Of a stretch of 64,000 nt of DNA, positions 17,606 to 25,549 are shown one piece after another (the first letter of the stretch is position 1; each line of letters opens with the position of its first letter). Position numbers and translations under genes: made by a program. This stretch comes from Neobacillus sp. OS1-2 (GTDB lineage Bacteria > Bacillota > Bacilli > Bacillales > Cytobacillaceae): NCBI RefSeq assembly GCF_030915505.1, contig NZ_CP133265.1:2193501-2257500 (forward strand), read 5' to 3'. Below the pieces are notes generated by a model. It was given only the letters and a program-made list of their open reading frames with translations, made no database searches and was not told the origin of the DNA.

Positions 17606-17642
17606 AAAACAAGCCCGCTTTCCAGATCAGGCTTGTTTTTTA
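17606..17642 (-). terminator. terminator after the desulfidase-like gene
   Basis: AACAAGCC (17608-17615) pairs with GGCTTGTT (17630-17637). A runs on the left and T runs on the right make it usable on both strands. It separates the TudS-like operon from tetR. Confidence 0.8.
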
Positions 17643-17650
17643 TGCATTCC

Positions 17651-18115
17651 TTATTTTATAAAGTGCAGATTACCTTTGAATTCTGGTTCACTGGTATTCG
17701 GCAAATACCAGAGGGTTTTCAATGTGATTCCTTTTTCGGCAAACATCGCTGTTAACTCTTCGATAAAAATGCCGCGAGTCGGGTCACATGATGGGCTACT
17801 CTGAATCCCTAGCAGACCGATAATGTCATAATCATTTTTCAGATAGTCTTCAGCTTGTAGAAGGACAGGGTTCAGGATCTTCCGGCAATGCTCTCTGTAC
17901 TCGGGTGTGTTGTATTGTTCGTAGGTCATCGATGGCCGATTCAGCCCAAGAAAGGTAAATTCCGGGCATGGCAGCTGGAGAAATCCGTAGCCCTCTTTCA
18001 TTGCCCACTCAACAGCTGAAAGGACAGCACCTTCTGCACGGGCCTCATCGACAATGACGGTATTCTGATTTAAGATACAATGAGAAACTAGCAGGATCTT
18101 TTTACTACGCTGCAT
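17651..18115 (-). CDS. TudS-related (DUF523-like, CD3072 family) putative desulfidase
   Basis: This 154-residue protein resembles the CD3072 family, relatives of the thiouracil desulfidase TudS and DUF523. It reads LLVSHCILNQNTVIVDEARA at the start, then FLQLPCPEFTFLG and LLGIQSSPSCDPTRG. The three cysteines (in SHC, LPCPE and PSCD) could bind an iron-sulfur cluster, as in TudS. Desulfidase activity is inferred from the family only. The start overlaps the upstream ECF S-component gene by 11 bases, so the two are coupled. Confidence 0.75.
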   Translation of the reverse strand: MQRSKKILLVSHCILNQNTVIVDEARAEGAVLSAVEWAMKEGYGFLQLPCPEFTFLGLNRPSMTYEQYNTPEYREHCRKILNPVLLQAEDYLKNDYDIIGLLGIQSSPSCDPTRGIFIEELTAMFAEKGITLKTLWYLPNTSEPEFKGNLHFIK

Positions 18116-18680
18116 TTTTCTTCTCCTTATTCACGATCTTTGCTAGATTTGGTAAGCGGGCTATCATGAACATAACCAACAAACACGTAATGATTTTATC
18201 GACAAAATTGCCGGTAATCCGTGAAATAAAGGTAGAGGCAAAAACGCTTTCTCCTGCTGAGCGCAGCCAAAGGACGACTAAATCCATCCCGCTTCCATTT
18301 AATCCGCCATAGACGGCAACAGCAATCGGTGTCCCAATAAGAGGTGCGATAATAGATAACATAATTCCGGTGATAAGGGCGATATACCATTTTCTGAAGT
18401 CAAACTTTTTCGCCATGTAACCTGCGACTAACGCAATAGCAATATTAACAAGCCCAAAGAACATGGCAGATGGACCTGTTGTGGCACCGAGGACCACGTT
18501 GGTCAGTCCACCGGCTAATGCTCCCCACCATGGGCCGAATAAGACGGCGACTAAAACCGTACCAATTGTATCAAGGAATAACAAAGGAATTTTCATTGAT
18601 GAGACCACAGTTCCTAATAGTACGTTTAAAGCAATACCCATTGCAGAATAAGTTAAAATCATTGTTCTACTTACTTTCAT
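18105..18680 (-). CDS. ECF transporter S component, CD3073-like
   Basis: This 191-residue substrate-binding membrane subunit of an energy-coupling-factor importer has about six helices. The hallmark is FGPWWGALAGGLTNVVLGAT. GTVLVAVLFGPWW and the C-terminal FVDKIITCLLVMFMIARLP fit the family. The ATG at 18680 follows GGGGGAAAG. The ATPase and T subunits are not nearby, so it would use the shared EcfAA'T module of the cell. It sits between a LysR regulator and the TudS-like gene, and the ligand may be a sulfur-containing small molecule. Confidence 0.8.
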   Translation of the reverse strand: MKVSRTMILTYSAMGIALNVLLGTVVSSMKIPLLFLDTIGTVLVAVLFGPWWGALAGGLTNVVLGATTGPSAMFFGLVNIAIALVAGYMAKKFDFRKWYIALITGIMLSIIAPLIGTPIAVAVYGGLNGSGMDLVVLWLRSAGESVFASTFISRITGNFVDKIITCLLVMFMIARLPNLAKIVNKEKKNAA

Positions 18681-18726
18681 ATATCTTTCCCCCTTTTTTA
18701 TAAAAAAATAGTAAAATCCGATTGCA

Positions 18727-19611
18727 TCACTGCTTAAATAAAAGCCCCGTAAATTCTTTAATGATCGGGCGGTCTGCCGCATCAGTTAGAGAAGTAAAAT
18801 AAAAGTTTCTTAGATAGGGATCAAATTTTTCAATAATCTGGATCCGACCTGCCTTTGCGGCTGGCATGGCAGCTAGCTTCGAGATAAAACTGATACCAAG
18901 TCCTGCTTCTACTGCAGCGATAACGGCTTCGGTACTGCCGATGGAGACGACGGAATGCAAATCAGAAAGTGAACACCCATGAAGTGTCAGGTAATCCTCC
19001 ATTACCTTTCTTGTGCCTGATCCCTTCTCCCTTAAAACAAAATCATATTGTTTAATCTGGCTAAACTCCGAGTCGTCTGAATGGATCATCGGGTGTCCAT
19101 TTGGTGTAATCAATACGAGTGAATCAGAGGCAATCGGCCTGAATTGGAGTTTGGTTGACTCATGCTCAAGGCCAATGATTCCTATATCAATTCGATGATC
19201 CAGCAGTCTATCGAGGATTTTCTTAGAATCACCAATTTCAATGGTTACATCTACCTTTGGGTAAAGGCTTCGGAATGTTTTAATCCAGTTTGGAACAAGA
19301 TAGGTACCAGGGATGGTGCTGGCACCGATGGTTAAGGTCCCGGTTAATGTATCATGAAGACCATGAAGTTCATCCTCCAGCCTTCGCCATCTTTGTGCTA
19401 CTTCTTTAGCGGCCTGATAAACAAGCTTTCCGGCAGGGGTTGGCTGTATTCCCGATGTGCCTCGTTCCAAAAGCTCCATCCCAAGCTCTTCTTCCAAACT
19501 CTTTATTTTAAGGCTTGTCGTCGGCTGTGAACTTTTTAAGGCAGCAGCTGCCTCTGAAAAACTCCTTTTCTCAACAACCAAAATAAACGCTTCTAGTTTA
19601 TTAAAATTCAT
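18727..19611 (-). CDS. LysR-family transcriptional regulator
   Basis: This 294-residue LysR protein has an N-terminal helix-turn-helix (NFNKLEAFILVVEKRSFSEA, then SSQPTTSLKIKSLEEELG) and a periplasmic-binding-like effector domain containing IGASTIPGTYLVPNWI. That motif is characteristic of the CysL/YeiE branch linked to sulfur or selenium metabolism. The ATG follows TGGAGTG. It is the first gene of a same-strand group: 46 bases later comes the ECF S component, then the TudS-like gene. It probably controls them in response to a sulfur or selenium metabolite. Confidence 0.85.
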   Translation of the reverse strand: MNFNKLEAFILVVEKRSFSEAAAALKSSQPTTSLKIKSLEEELGMELLERGTSGIQPTPAGKLVYQAAKEVAQRWRRLEDELHGLHDTLTGTLTIGASTIPGTYLVPNWIKTFRSLYPKVDVTIEIGDSKKILDRLLDHRIDIGIIGLEHESTKLQFRPIASDSLVLITPNGHPMIHSDDSEFSQIKQYDFVLREKGSGTRKVMEDYLTLHGCSLSDLHSVVSIGSTEAVIAAVEAGLGISFISKLAAMPAAKAGRIQIIEKFDPYLRNFYFTSLTDAADRPIIKEFTGLLFKQ

Positions 19612-19817
19612 TTCTACACTCCATCTATATTAGGATATTTAATAATTTATATTAACTTTTTTTATACTTAGGTGAAACTTTGATTGACAGTTCAAGTACA
19701 CCATTATATTTTAACTTGATGGATGAGCATATGAAAGCAGGATTTGGTAAACATCTTTGTCGATTCTGTTAACAACGGGTGTTAGGTACTATTTTTCCAA
19801 AAATAAAAATAAATTCA

Positions 19818-19846
19818 TTGACTTTACTTGAAAAATATGCTATAAT
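19818..19846 (+). promoter_or_regulatory. sigma-A promoter of the methyltransferase leader
   Basis: The -35 TTGACT (19818-19823), 17-bp spacer and -10 TATAAT (19841-19846) point at the methyltransferase gene. About 85 bases of leader would be made before the start codon, including a terminator. Confidence 0.75.
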
Positions 19847-19884
19847 ATTTATTTATTGACAATAAAGTGAACTCATCCTAAAAT

Positions 19885-19921
19885 AAACTCCTAGCCACTT
19901 TTTGCTGGGAGTTTTCTTTTT
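19885..19921 (+). terminator. terminator inside the methyltransferase leader (possible attenuator)
   Basis: AAACTCCTAGC pairs with GCTGGGAGTTT (11 pairs, one G-U) around an 8-base loop, followed by TCTTTTTTT. It lies between the promoter at 19818 and the methyltransferase start at 19938, so most transcripts should stop unless it is antiterminated. Confidence 0.7.
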
Positions 19922-19937
19922 TTAAGGGGGAGTTTTC

Positions 19938-20855
19938 ATGGAAGCTAATAAGGAAAGTTTAACTGCATTAGTAAGCTGCTTTGCCAGGGGATACCATGCA
20001 TTGAATAGCAGCAAGCCCATTTTTAATGATTGGGTTGCCCCTTTACTGTTACGTGATGAGGAAAAACAACTAATCAGCACCAATTGGGCAAATGCCATCG
20101 CCTTTTTCGATCCGGAAAAGAGTGAATCCTTGACATCATTTGACGAAAAATTAGAATGGGTGATGAACAATCAGACCGTTCCTCAATTAGTCAGCCGGGC
20201 ACGATATGCAGAGGAAAGTCTCATGTCGGCGATTGAACGTGGAGTGAGACAATATGTGATTTTAGGTGCCGGCCTTGACACTTTTGCTTTTCGCCATAAA
20301 AACTTGCCGGAGGATTTTATCATCTATGAAGTCGACCACCCCACAACCCAAGCATTCAAAATGAAGCGCCTGCAAGAAATGGGTTTCGCCATTCCTGCAA
20401 ACATAAAATTTGTTCCCGTTGATTTTAAACATGATTCCTTACCTGAAGAGCTGAAAAAAAGCGGCTATGATAGCGGGCAAATTGCCTATTTTAGCTTGTT
20501 AGGGGTTGTCATGTACTTAGAGAAACATGATTTTTTAAAACTCTTGACTGCCATTTCGGAAATGTCTTTAAACGGAAGCTCCTTTGTCTTTGATTATCTT
20601 GATGACACTGCGTTTAATGAAAGAAAGGCCTCAAAGAAGCTCATTCAAATGCGGCAAATTACTGCTGCCACGGGTGAAGCAATGGTTACCGGCTTCGATC
20701 CCTTTGAACTTGACCTCGAGCTGCAAGATTGTCAGATGCTTTTATATGAAAATCTTTCACCGGAGAATATTGAAGAGCTGTACTTCACAGACAGGGAAGA
20801 CGACTTGCACGCTTTTGACCATTTTCACTTCGCCCATTTAGTTGTTCATAAGTAA
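19938..20855 (+). CDS. SAM-dependent methyltransferase, leucine carboxyl methyltransferase family
   Basis: This 305-residue class I methyltransferase is of the LCMT/PPM1-like bacterial family. The SAM-binding signature is YVILGAGLDTFAFR (about residues 99-112), preceded by RARYAEESL and followed by IYEVDHP with its acidic ribose-binding residue. FSLLGVVMYLE is the post-motif strand. The small-molecule or protein substrate is unknown. The ATG follows AAGGGGGAG. Expression seems controlled by an upstream leader terminator, and a second terminator follows the gene, so it is a single-gene unit. Confidence 0.85.
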   Translation: MEANKESLTALVSCFARGYHALNSSKPIFNDWVAPLLLRDEEKQLISTNWANAIAFFDPEKSESLTSFDEKLEWVMNNQTVPQLVSRARYAEESLMSAIERGVRQYVILGAGLDTFAFRHKNLPEDFIIYEVDHPTTQAFKMKRLQEMGFAIPANIKFVPVDFKHDSLPEELKKSGYDSGQIAYFSLLGVVMYLEKHDFLKLLTAISEMSLNGSSFVFDYLDDTAFNERKASKKLIQMRQITAATGEAMVTGFDPFELDLELQDCQMLLYENLSPENIEELYFTDREDDLHAFDHFHFAHLVVHK

Positions 20856-20861
20856 ATGTTG

Positions 20862-20894
20862 ACACCGTTCCTTTTTTTGGACGGTGTTTTTTCA
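20862..20894 (+). terminator. terminator after the methyltransferase
   Basis: ACACCGTTCC pairs with GGACGGTGT around a T loop, followed by TTTTTT. Confidence 0.85.
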
Positions 20895-20970
20895 GGTGTT
20901 ATCCTAAATTTTCAATCAATAGACTTCTTAAACATGTAGTGCTATTTTCAATAGGGGGGTGAACGGACAA

Positions 20971-22341
20971 ATGTTTTCGCGGATCTATTACGTGGAACCG
21001 CTTGTGATGATTGCAACATTACTTCGGTGGCTTTTTTTAGCAACGATTATGGGGGCATTTGTTGGAACCGGAACAAGCCTATTTTTACTTTTATTATATT
21101 ATTCAACAGGTCAAACAGTACATATCCCATTATGGCTGCAAATGGTGCTTCTGCCACTTGGCGGATTGTTGAACGGACTCATTTTATATTATGGATACCG
21201 CCATGCTTCGAAAACAAATAAAGACTCAACGATTGCCGCTGTACACGAGCAGTCTGGGGTTCTGCCTTTTAAAACCATGTGGGTAAAGCCGTTAACGGCG
21301 ATTATTACGCTTAGTTGCGGAGGCTCAGCTGGAAAGGAAGGTCCATGTTCGCATATCGGTGGTTCGTTGGCGTCGTTATTTGGCCTTCTTTTTCGCTTAA
21401 ATCCGGAACTTCAACGGCGAATGGTTGCCTGTGGTGTTAGTGCTGGGTTTGCTAGTGTGTTTGGCACGCCGATTGCAGGAGCTATCTATGGGATTGAGGT
21501 GTTAACCATCGGGCGGCTTCGTCACGATGTTATTTTCCCTGCTGTGATCGCAGGTGTCACATCTTACCGTATAAGCACGCTATGGGGACTTACATATGAC
21601 TATTATCCAATACGGGTTGCATCACAGTTTTCAGAAGGGCTATTTATAAAAATAATCATCATCGGCATCCTTTGTGGACTAGTTTCGTGGCTCTTTATTG
21701 AGCTGTTCGTCCAGGCGCGCACATTTTTTGGCTTTATTCAGGAGAGGTTTCATATTTGGAAACCACTCATGCCTTTGATGGGTGGTCTTGTTTTATCTTT
21801 CCTTATTTTCGTGTTGCCGACGGATTACCTTGGGTTAAGCTTGCCGTTGATGGAGCGTGCTTTAGTAGGCGAGCGAGTGTCCTATTTGGGGTTTCTATGG
21901 AAATCGCTGTTTGTTGCCATCACGTTAGGGTCAGGATTTTATGGCGGGATCGTCACACCACAATTTGTGATTGGCGCCCTAACGGGAAATGTCCTTGCTC
22001 ATCTAATGGGCATAAATCCTGCTCTAGGGGCAGCGGTTGGAATGGTTGCAGTTGTCGCTGCGGCATCAAATACACCGATTGCTGCCATATTCATGGGATA
22101 TGAATTATTTGGCAGCTTAACTGGCATATATGTGGTCGGGGCTTGTATTACAGCGTATATTGTCATCGGCCACAGGAGCGTTTATCCCGACCAGCTTGTT
22201 GCTTATCCAAAGTCCTTATGGATGTATCTGCAGCCGGGAATATCATTAGAAAGGGAAAAAATCCATGTTTCTTACGGGCTGTTACGAAAAATAAAACGCT
22301 GGCAACGGCGGAAGCCTTACTCAAGATTTAATAAAGAATAG
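20971..22341 (+). CDS. ClC-family chloride channel or transporter
   Basis: This 456-residue protein has about ten helices and the ClC selectivity motifs: GSAGKEGPCSHIGGS (the GKEGP motif), GSGFYGGIVTPQF in the second half, and the region VFGTPIAGAIYGIEVL. No C-terminal CBS domain is present. The equivalent of the gating glutamate is the E in GKEGP; proton-coupled antiport cannot be decided here. The ATG at 20971 was chosen because AGGGGGGTG lies 10 bases upstream. A GTG at 20959 would overlap that site. A terminator follows. Confidence 0.88.
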   Translation: MFSRIYYVEPLVMIATLLRWLFLATIMGAFVGTGTSLFLLLLYYSTGQTVHIPLWLQMVLLPLGGLLNGLILYYGYRHASKTNKDSTIAAVHEQSGVLPFKTMWVKPLTAIITLSCGGSAGKEGPCSHIGGSLASLFGLLFRLNPELQRRMVACGVSAGFASVFGTPIAGAIYGIEVLTIGRLRHDVIFPAVIAGVTSYRISTLWGLTYDYYPIRVASQFSEGLFIKIIIIGILCGLVSWLFIELFVQARTFFGFIQERFHIWKPLMPLMGGLVLSFLIFVLPTDYLGLSLPLMERALVGERVSYLGFLWKSLFVAITLGSGFYGGIVTPQFVIGALTGNVLAHLMGINPALGAAVGMVAVVAAASNTPIAAIFMGYELFGSLTGIYVVGACITAYIVIGHRSVYPDQLVAYPKSLWMYLQPGISLEREKIHVSYGLLRKIKRWQRRKPYSRFNKE

Positions 22342-22394
22342 AGCGGTTTTTTTAAAACAAACGTTTGATAAGGAATCGTGTATAGGGATGGATG

Positions 22395-22426
22395 CGAACA
22401 GGGACAAAACTGTTCGTATTTTTTTG
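22395..22426 (+). terminator. terminator after the ClC gene
   Basis: CGAACAG (22395-22401) pairs with CTGTTCG (22410-22416), followed by a run of seven T. Confidence 0.8.
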
Positions 22427-22443
22427 TGAAATAATTTCCAAAA

Positions 22444-22470
22444 CTGCAACCTTTTGCTATCGTTAAACGT
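22444..22470 (+). promoter_or_regulatory. ECF-type promoter upstream of the sigma gene
   Basis: TGCAACC (22444-22450), a 16-bp spacer and CGTG (22467-22470) match the usual ECF sigma promoter (an AAC core, about 16 bp, then CGT). Its place just before the ECF sigma gene suggests autoregulation. Confidence 0.65.
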
Positions 22471-22495
22471 GGTTAAGGTGAAAGGGGGAACAGGA

Positions 22496-22990
22496 GTGGA
22501 GCTAGATCAGGCTTACCTGGAACATGTCAATGATTTATACCGGTATCTATACTCCCTTTCAAAGGATCATTTTATCGCCGAGGACTTGGTTCAGGAGGCT
22601 TTTTACCGTGCCTATTTGCATCTGGAGGATTATGAAATCTCTAATATTCGTGCATGGCTATTTAAGGTTGCATACCATGCCTTTATTGATTTTCAACGGA
22701 AAAATAAACGTCTTGTTATTCAGGCGGAAATGGATGAGAGTAATTCCTCTCGGGATACGCCGGAAAAAAAGCTCTTAGAAAAAGTGGGCTTTCAATCATT
22801 ATTAAAGGATATTCACTCGTTGAAAGAAGCAGAAAGGCACGTTCTCTTGTTATGCGATTTGCATCAGTTGACATACAACGAAGCGGCGGAGATTTTGGGA
22901 ATGAATTTGAATACCTTGAAAAGCCATTTACATAGGGGCCGGCGGAAGGTCATGGAAAAAGTGAAGGAAAGGAAGAAGACGGATGACTGA
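22496..22990 (+). CDS. ECF-type RNA polymerase sigma factor
   Basis: This 164-residue group IV sigma factor has region 2 (about residues 10-75) with FIAEDLVQEAFYRAYLHLED and YEISNIRAWLFKVAYHAFID. Region 4 (about 105-155) has LKEAERHVLLLCDLHQLTYN, then EILGMNLNTLKSHLHRGRRK. The GTG at 22496 follows AAAGGGGG. An upstream TTG at 22454 falls inside the promoter and is rejected. The stop overlaps the anti-sigma gene by eight bases. Its probable stimulus is cell-envelope stress, as for the Bacillus relatives, but this is inference. Confidence 0.88.
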   Translation: MELDQAYLEHVNDLYRYLYSLSKDHFIAEDLVQEAFYRAYLHLEDYEISNIRAWLFKVAYHAFIDFQRKNKRLVIQAEMDESNSSRDTPEKKLLEKVGFQSLLKDIHSLKEAERHVLLLCDLHQLTYNEAAEILGMNLNTLKSHLHRGRRKVMEKVKERKKTDD

Positions 22991-24005
22991 TGAAAAGAAT
23001 AATGTAGATGATGAATATCAAAAATATCTAAAGGAATCATTGAATGAAGTAGGTGGTGTCCACTCTTATTCCGAAAAAAGCCAAACTGAGATTGTCACGA
23101 TGGGGAAAAATATGGCCCGCAGGACGAATATCATGATCAGTCTGGCTATTCTATTATTAATTGTCCCTATCATGACGCTGGCCTCCCATATGTACTATGC
23201 CATAAACGATAGGGCAAACCGTCTGATTGACGTTGCCACGAAAACGATCTATGTGACTGAACCGAATATGGGACTGGAAAAATTACGCTTAGAGCATGAA
23301 ATTGGCTTTTTTTCAATGAATATCAAGTTTGATGTATTTAAAAAAATCGGCAAGGAAGATTATAAGGTTGGGAACTATGATATTGACTTTTTTTTAGACA
23401 GAGCGAACTTTCCTAAGAAGAACCTTAATCTAGATAGGCCGTTAGCGGAATATCCAGATAAGGATACAGAAGTCTTGTTTCACCCTAAAGCATCCGTCCC
23501 TTTTAATAGAAACGATCAATGGGATATGTTAAATAAGCTTCCCGATGGGACTGTAGCGGAGGTATATATATCATTAAACGATGTAATGAAACCAAAGGAA
23601 CTGAATAAAATTCTGCCTAAGGATATGGAACTTCGCTGGTTAGCGGTGGATACGGGGATGGATGCAGCACAGGTGGATGATGAAGGGGTACCCATTACAC
23701 CTCTTGGATACCCGGCGCAATATGATCAGACGACGTGGTCCCCGTTTAAATCCTATCATCAAACAAATGAGGAAGTGTTTCTCGATATTTTATCGCTGCT
23801 TGAAAAAAATGAATCGGTTGCTGAAAAAGTCGCCCGGGCTAAATCATTGTCCCTGAAAAGCCGCATTGCCTATATTAAGAAACACGGCATCAAGGTGTAT
23901 GGCGCTGTGATTACCGGCCCAACAGAGGAATTAAGAAAGCTGCAGAATGTAAAAGAAATTAATACGATGAAGGTAGGGGAGGTAAAACTATGGAACTGGG
24001 AATAA
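22983..24005 (+). CDS. anti-sigma factor with sigma-regulator N- and C-terminal domains
   Basis: This 340-residue single-pass membrane protein has a short cytoplasmic N-terminal part (residues 1-45, DDEYQKYLKESLNEVGGVHS), one transmembrane helix (about 46-68, ISLAILLLIVPIMTLASHMY) and a long extracytoplasmic domain. This layout matches Sigma_reg_N/Sigma_reg_C anti-sigma factors of Bacillus. It would hold the adjacent ECF sigma at the membrane. Overlap with the sigma gene (8 bases) and with the next membrane-protein gene (16 bases) shows one operon. Confidence 0.8.
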   Translation: MTDEKNNVDDEYQKYLKESLNEVGGVHSYSEKSQTEIVTMGKNMARRTNIMISLAILLLIVPIMTLASHMYYAINDRANRLIDVATKTIYVTEPNMGLEKLRLEHEIGFFSMNIKFDVFKKIGKEDYKVGNYDIDFFLDRANFPKKNLNLDRPLAEYPDKDTEVLFHPKASVPFNRNDQWDMLNKLPDGTVAEVYISLNDVMKPKELNKILPKDMELRWLAVDTGMDAAQVDDEGVPITPLGYPAQYDQTTWSPFKSYHQTNEEVFLDILSLLEKNESVAEKVARAKSLSLKSRIAYIKKHGIKVYGAVITGPTEELRKLQNVKEINTMKVGEVKLWNWE

Positions 24006-24298
24006 AGAAAAAAGGGGGCAACAGACGCCTTCCGACGATATCTGGATTTCTATCTTTTCTGGTTGCGCTACTTTCATTAGCTGGTTTAAATGTAGCTCTA
24101 TTAGTAAAAAACTCAGAGTTTCCCGGAATCTTTATCGTTCAACTGCCAATTGTCGGTTTTTTTCTGGGACTTGCGGGGCTAGTAACCGTGAGAAGATCAA
24201 GATTATATGCCATTTGGGGACTTACCCTAAATATCTTTTTACCAGTTTTTACCCTATTAATGATGATTGCGGCATTAAGCATTAACCCAAAGCCATAA
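23990..24298 (+). CDS. small membrane protein in the ECF sigma operon
   Basis: The 102-residue protein has three hydrophobic helices (about residues 19-39, 48-66 and 73-96) and a basic N-terminus. The ATG at 23990 lies inside the anti-sigma gene, after GGGGAGGT at good spacing, so it is translationally coupled. No family is recognised. A role as a helper in sigma control, or as a member of the sigma regulon, is possible but not shown. Confidence 0.65.
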   Translation: MELGIKKKGGNRRLPTISGFLSFLVALLSLAGLNVALLVKNSEFPGIFIVQLPIVGFFLGLAGLVTVRRSRLYAIWGLTLNIFLPVFTLLMMIAALSINPKP

Positions 24299-24330
24299 CA
24301 CGAAGTTTTTAATGAAAAATGGTACAGAAT

Positions 24331-24376
24331 CCTCATCGCTGGACATACTGTTAGATAAAGGCATGTCCACATGAGG
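24331..24376 (+). promoter_or_regulatory. hairpin overlapping the ribosome binding site of the next gene
   Basis: CCTCAT (24331-24336) pairs with ATGAGG (24371-24376), and TGGACAT (24340-24346) pairs with ATGTCCA (24363-24369). The outer arm covers AGG of the GAGGTGA binding site for the TTG start at 24385. The structure could hide the binding site. Confidence 0.45.
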
Positions 24377-24384
24377 TGATATAG

Positions 24385-24663
24385 TTGGAGAAACTAGCAA
24401 ATCTTTGTTGGGATGGGTTTACGCTGAAACATGTGTCCCACCCGAAAGTCGTTAAACCTTATATCCTATTTATTTTTTCTGCCCTTTTGGTTGAATTATT
24501 TTTGATTGCATTGTTGGGAGTGTCATGTTTTATCTTTTACCAAAACGGTTTTAGACCGGATATGGTCTATTATATTAGTGGCGCAGTATTGCTTCTACTG
24601 TTTGTGATAACAGCTTCAGTGTTAAAAACAATTATTTTGAGACATTATTTTATCAATTTATAA
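24385..24663 (+). CDS. putative small membrane protein, 92 aa
   Basis: The TTG at 24385 follows GAGGTGA. The 92-residue product has two strong hydrophobic helices (about residues 27-52 and 61-85). I do not recognise the family. Its last 19 bases overlap the convergent deacetylase gene. The hairpin before the start suggests translational control. It lies 86 bases after the ECF sigma operon and may be co-transcribed with it. Confidence 0.55.
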   Translation: MEKLANLCWDGFTLKHVSHPKVVKPYILFIFSALLVELFLIALLGVSCFIFYQNGFRPDMVYYISGAVLLLLFVITASVLKTIILRHYFINL

Positions 24664-25370
24664 GAGAGAAGCTCTGAAACAGTGACAAAGTTGTATCCTT
24701 GTTCTTTCAATGCAGGTAGAAAAATCTTTAAGGCCTGGATGGTCTGACTCCGGTCGCCGCCGCTATCATGAAGAAGGAGAATATCACCATGGCGAGCATG
24801 GCTGATGACATGATTAGCAATACTCAGTGCCCCCGGCAGGGACCAATCTCTTAATTCCTGATGATACGACCAAAGTACGACTTTGTATCCTTGTTCTTTC
24901 GCCTCCTGCAATAGGGCAGTGTCTAGGTATCCCCCAGGAGGTCTGAACAATTTAGGGTGGTTTGGCTGGTATTTTTGAATAATACGATCTGCCAATATAA
25001 CCTCGTTGCGCATCTGATGAAAGCCAACTTTATTTTCATATGGATGTGTCATAGAGTGATTGCCCAATTCATGACCGGCCTCCACAACCTGTTCGACAAT
25101 GTCCGGATACAGTTCCATTCGGTTTCCAATTTGAAAAAATGTCGCATGGGCACCAAACTTTTCGAGAAGTAAAAGAATTTGGGGCGTATAGACAGGATCG
25201 GGACCATCATCAAATGTTAAAGCTATGACCTTTTTGTGTGTGGCCACTTCCCAGATGACTTGCCCCGTTGGCTCCACTTGCTTTCTCTTTATCATCTCCG
25301 CAAACACAGTTGTTTGAACGCTGGAATAAAAACAAATAAATGCAATAATGAATCGAACCCATTTTATCAT
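24645..25370 (-). CDS. polysaccharide deacetylase (NodB domain), secreted
   Basis: This 241-residue carbohydrate esterase family 4 protein has an N-terminal hydrophobic signal segment (residues 1-24). The NodB domain shows all usual motifs: VIALTFDDGPDP (catalytic base and metal Asp), HELGNHSMTHP (two metal His), FRPPGGYLD (the RPP motif), VVLWSYHQELRDWS and ILLLHDSGGDR. Such enzymes remove acetyl groups from peptidoglycan or other wall glycans. The ATG at 25370 follows AAGGGAGA at 6 bases; a TTG two codons earlier is less well spaced. It resembles PdaB/YlxY-type proteins, but the exact role is open. Confidence 0.88.
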   Translation of the reverse strand: MIKWVRFIIAFICFYSSVQTTVFAEMIKRKQVEPTGQVIWEVATHKKVIALTFDDGPDPVYTPQILLLLEKFGAHATFFQIGNRMELYPDIVEQVVEAGHELGNHSMTHPYENKVGFHQMRNEVILADRIIQKYQPNHPKLFRPPGGYLDTALLQEAKEQGYKVVLWSYHQELRDWSLPGALSIANHVISHARHGDILLLHDSGGDRSQTIQALKIFLPALKEQGYNFVTVSELLSYKLIK

Positions 25371-25549
25371 GGCCAATCTCCCTTAACGACCAAACTAGTT
25401 AGTCTTACTAATGTGTACCTTTATCATCATTCCTATGTTAAAAATCAGGGTAATTGTTTAGCGGTGCAGCAAAAGAATCTAGCGAAAAACAAAATTGAAA
25501 CATTACTATCTTTTCTACGTAATACAATTAAGGAAAGGGGATGGGTTGA

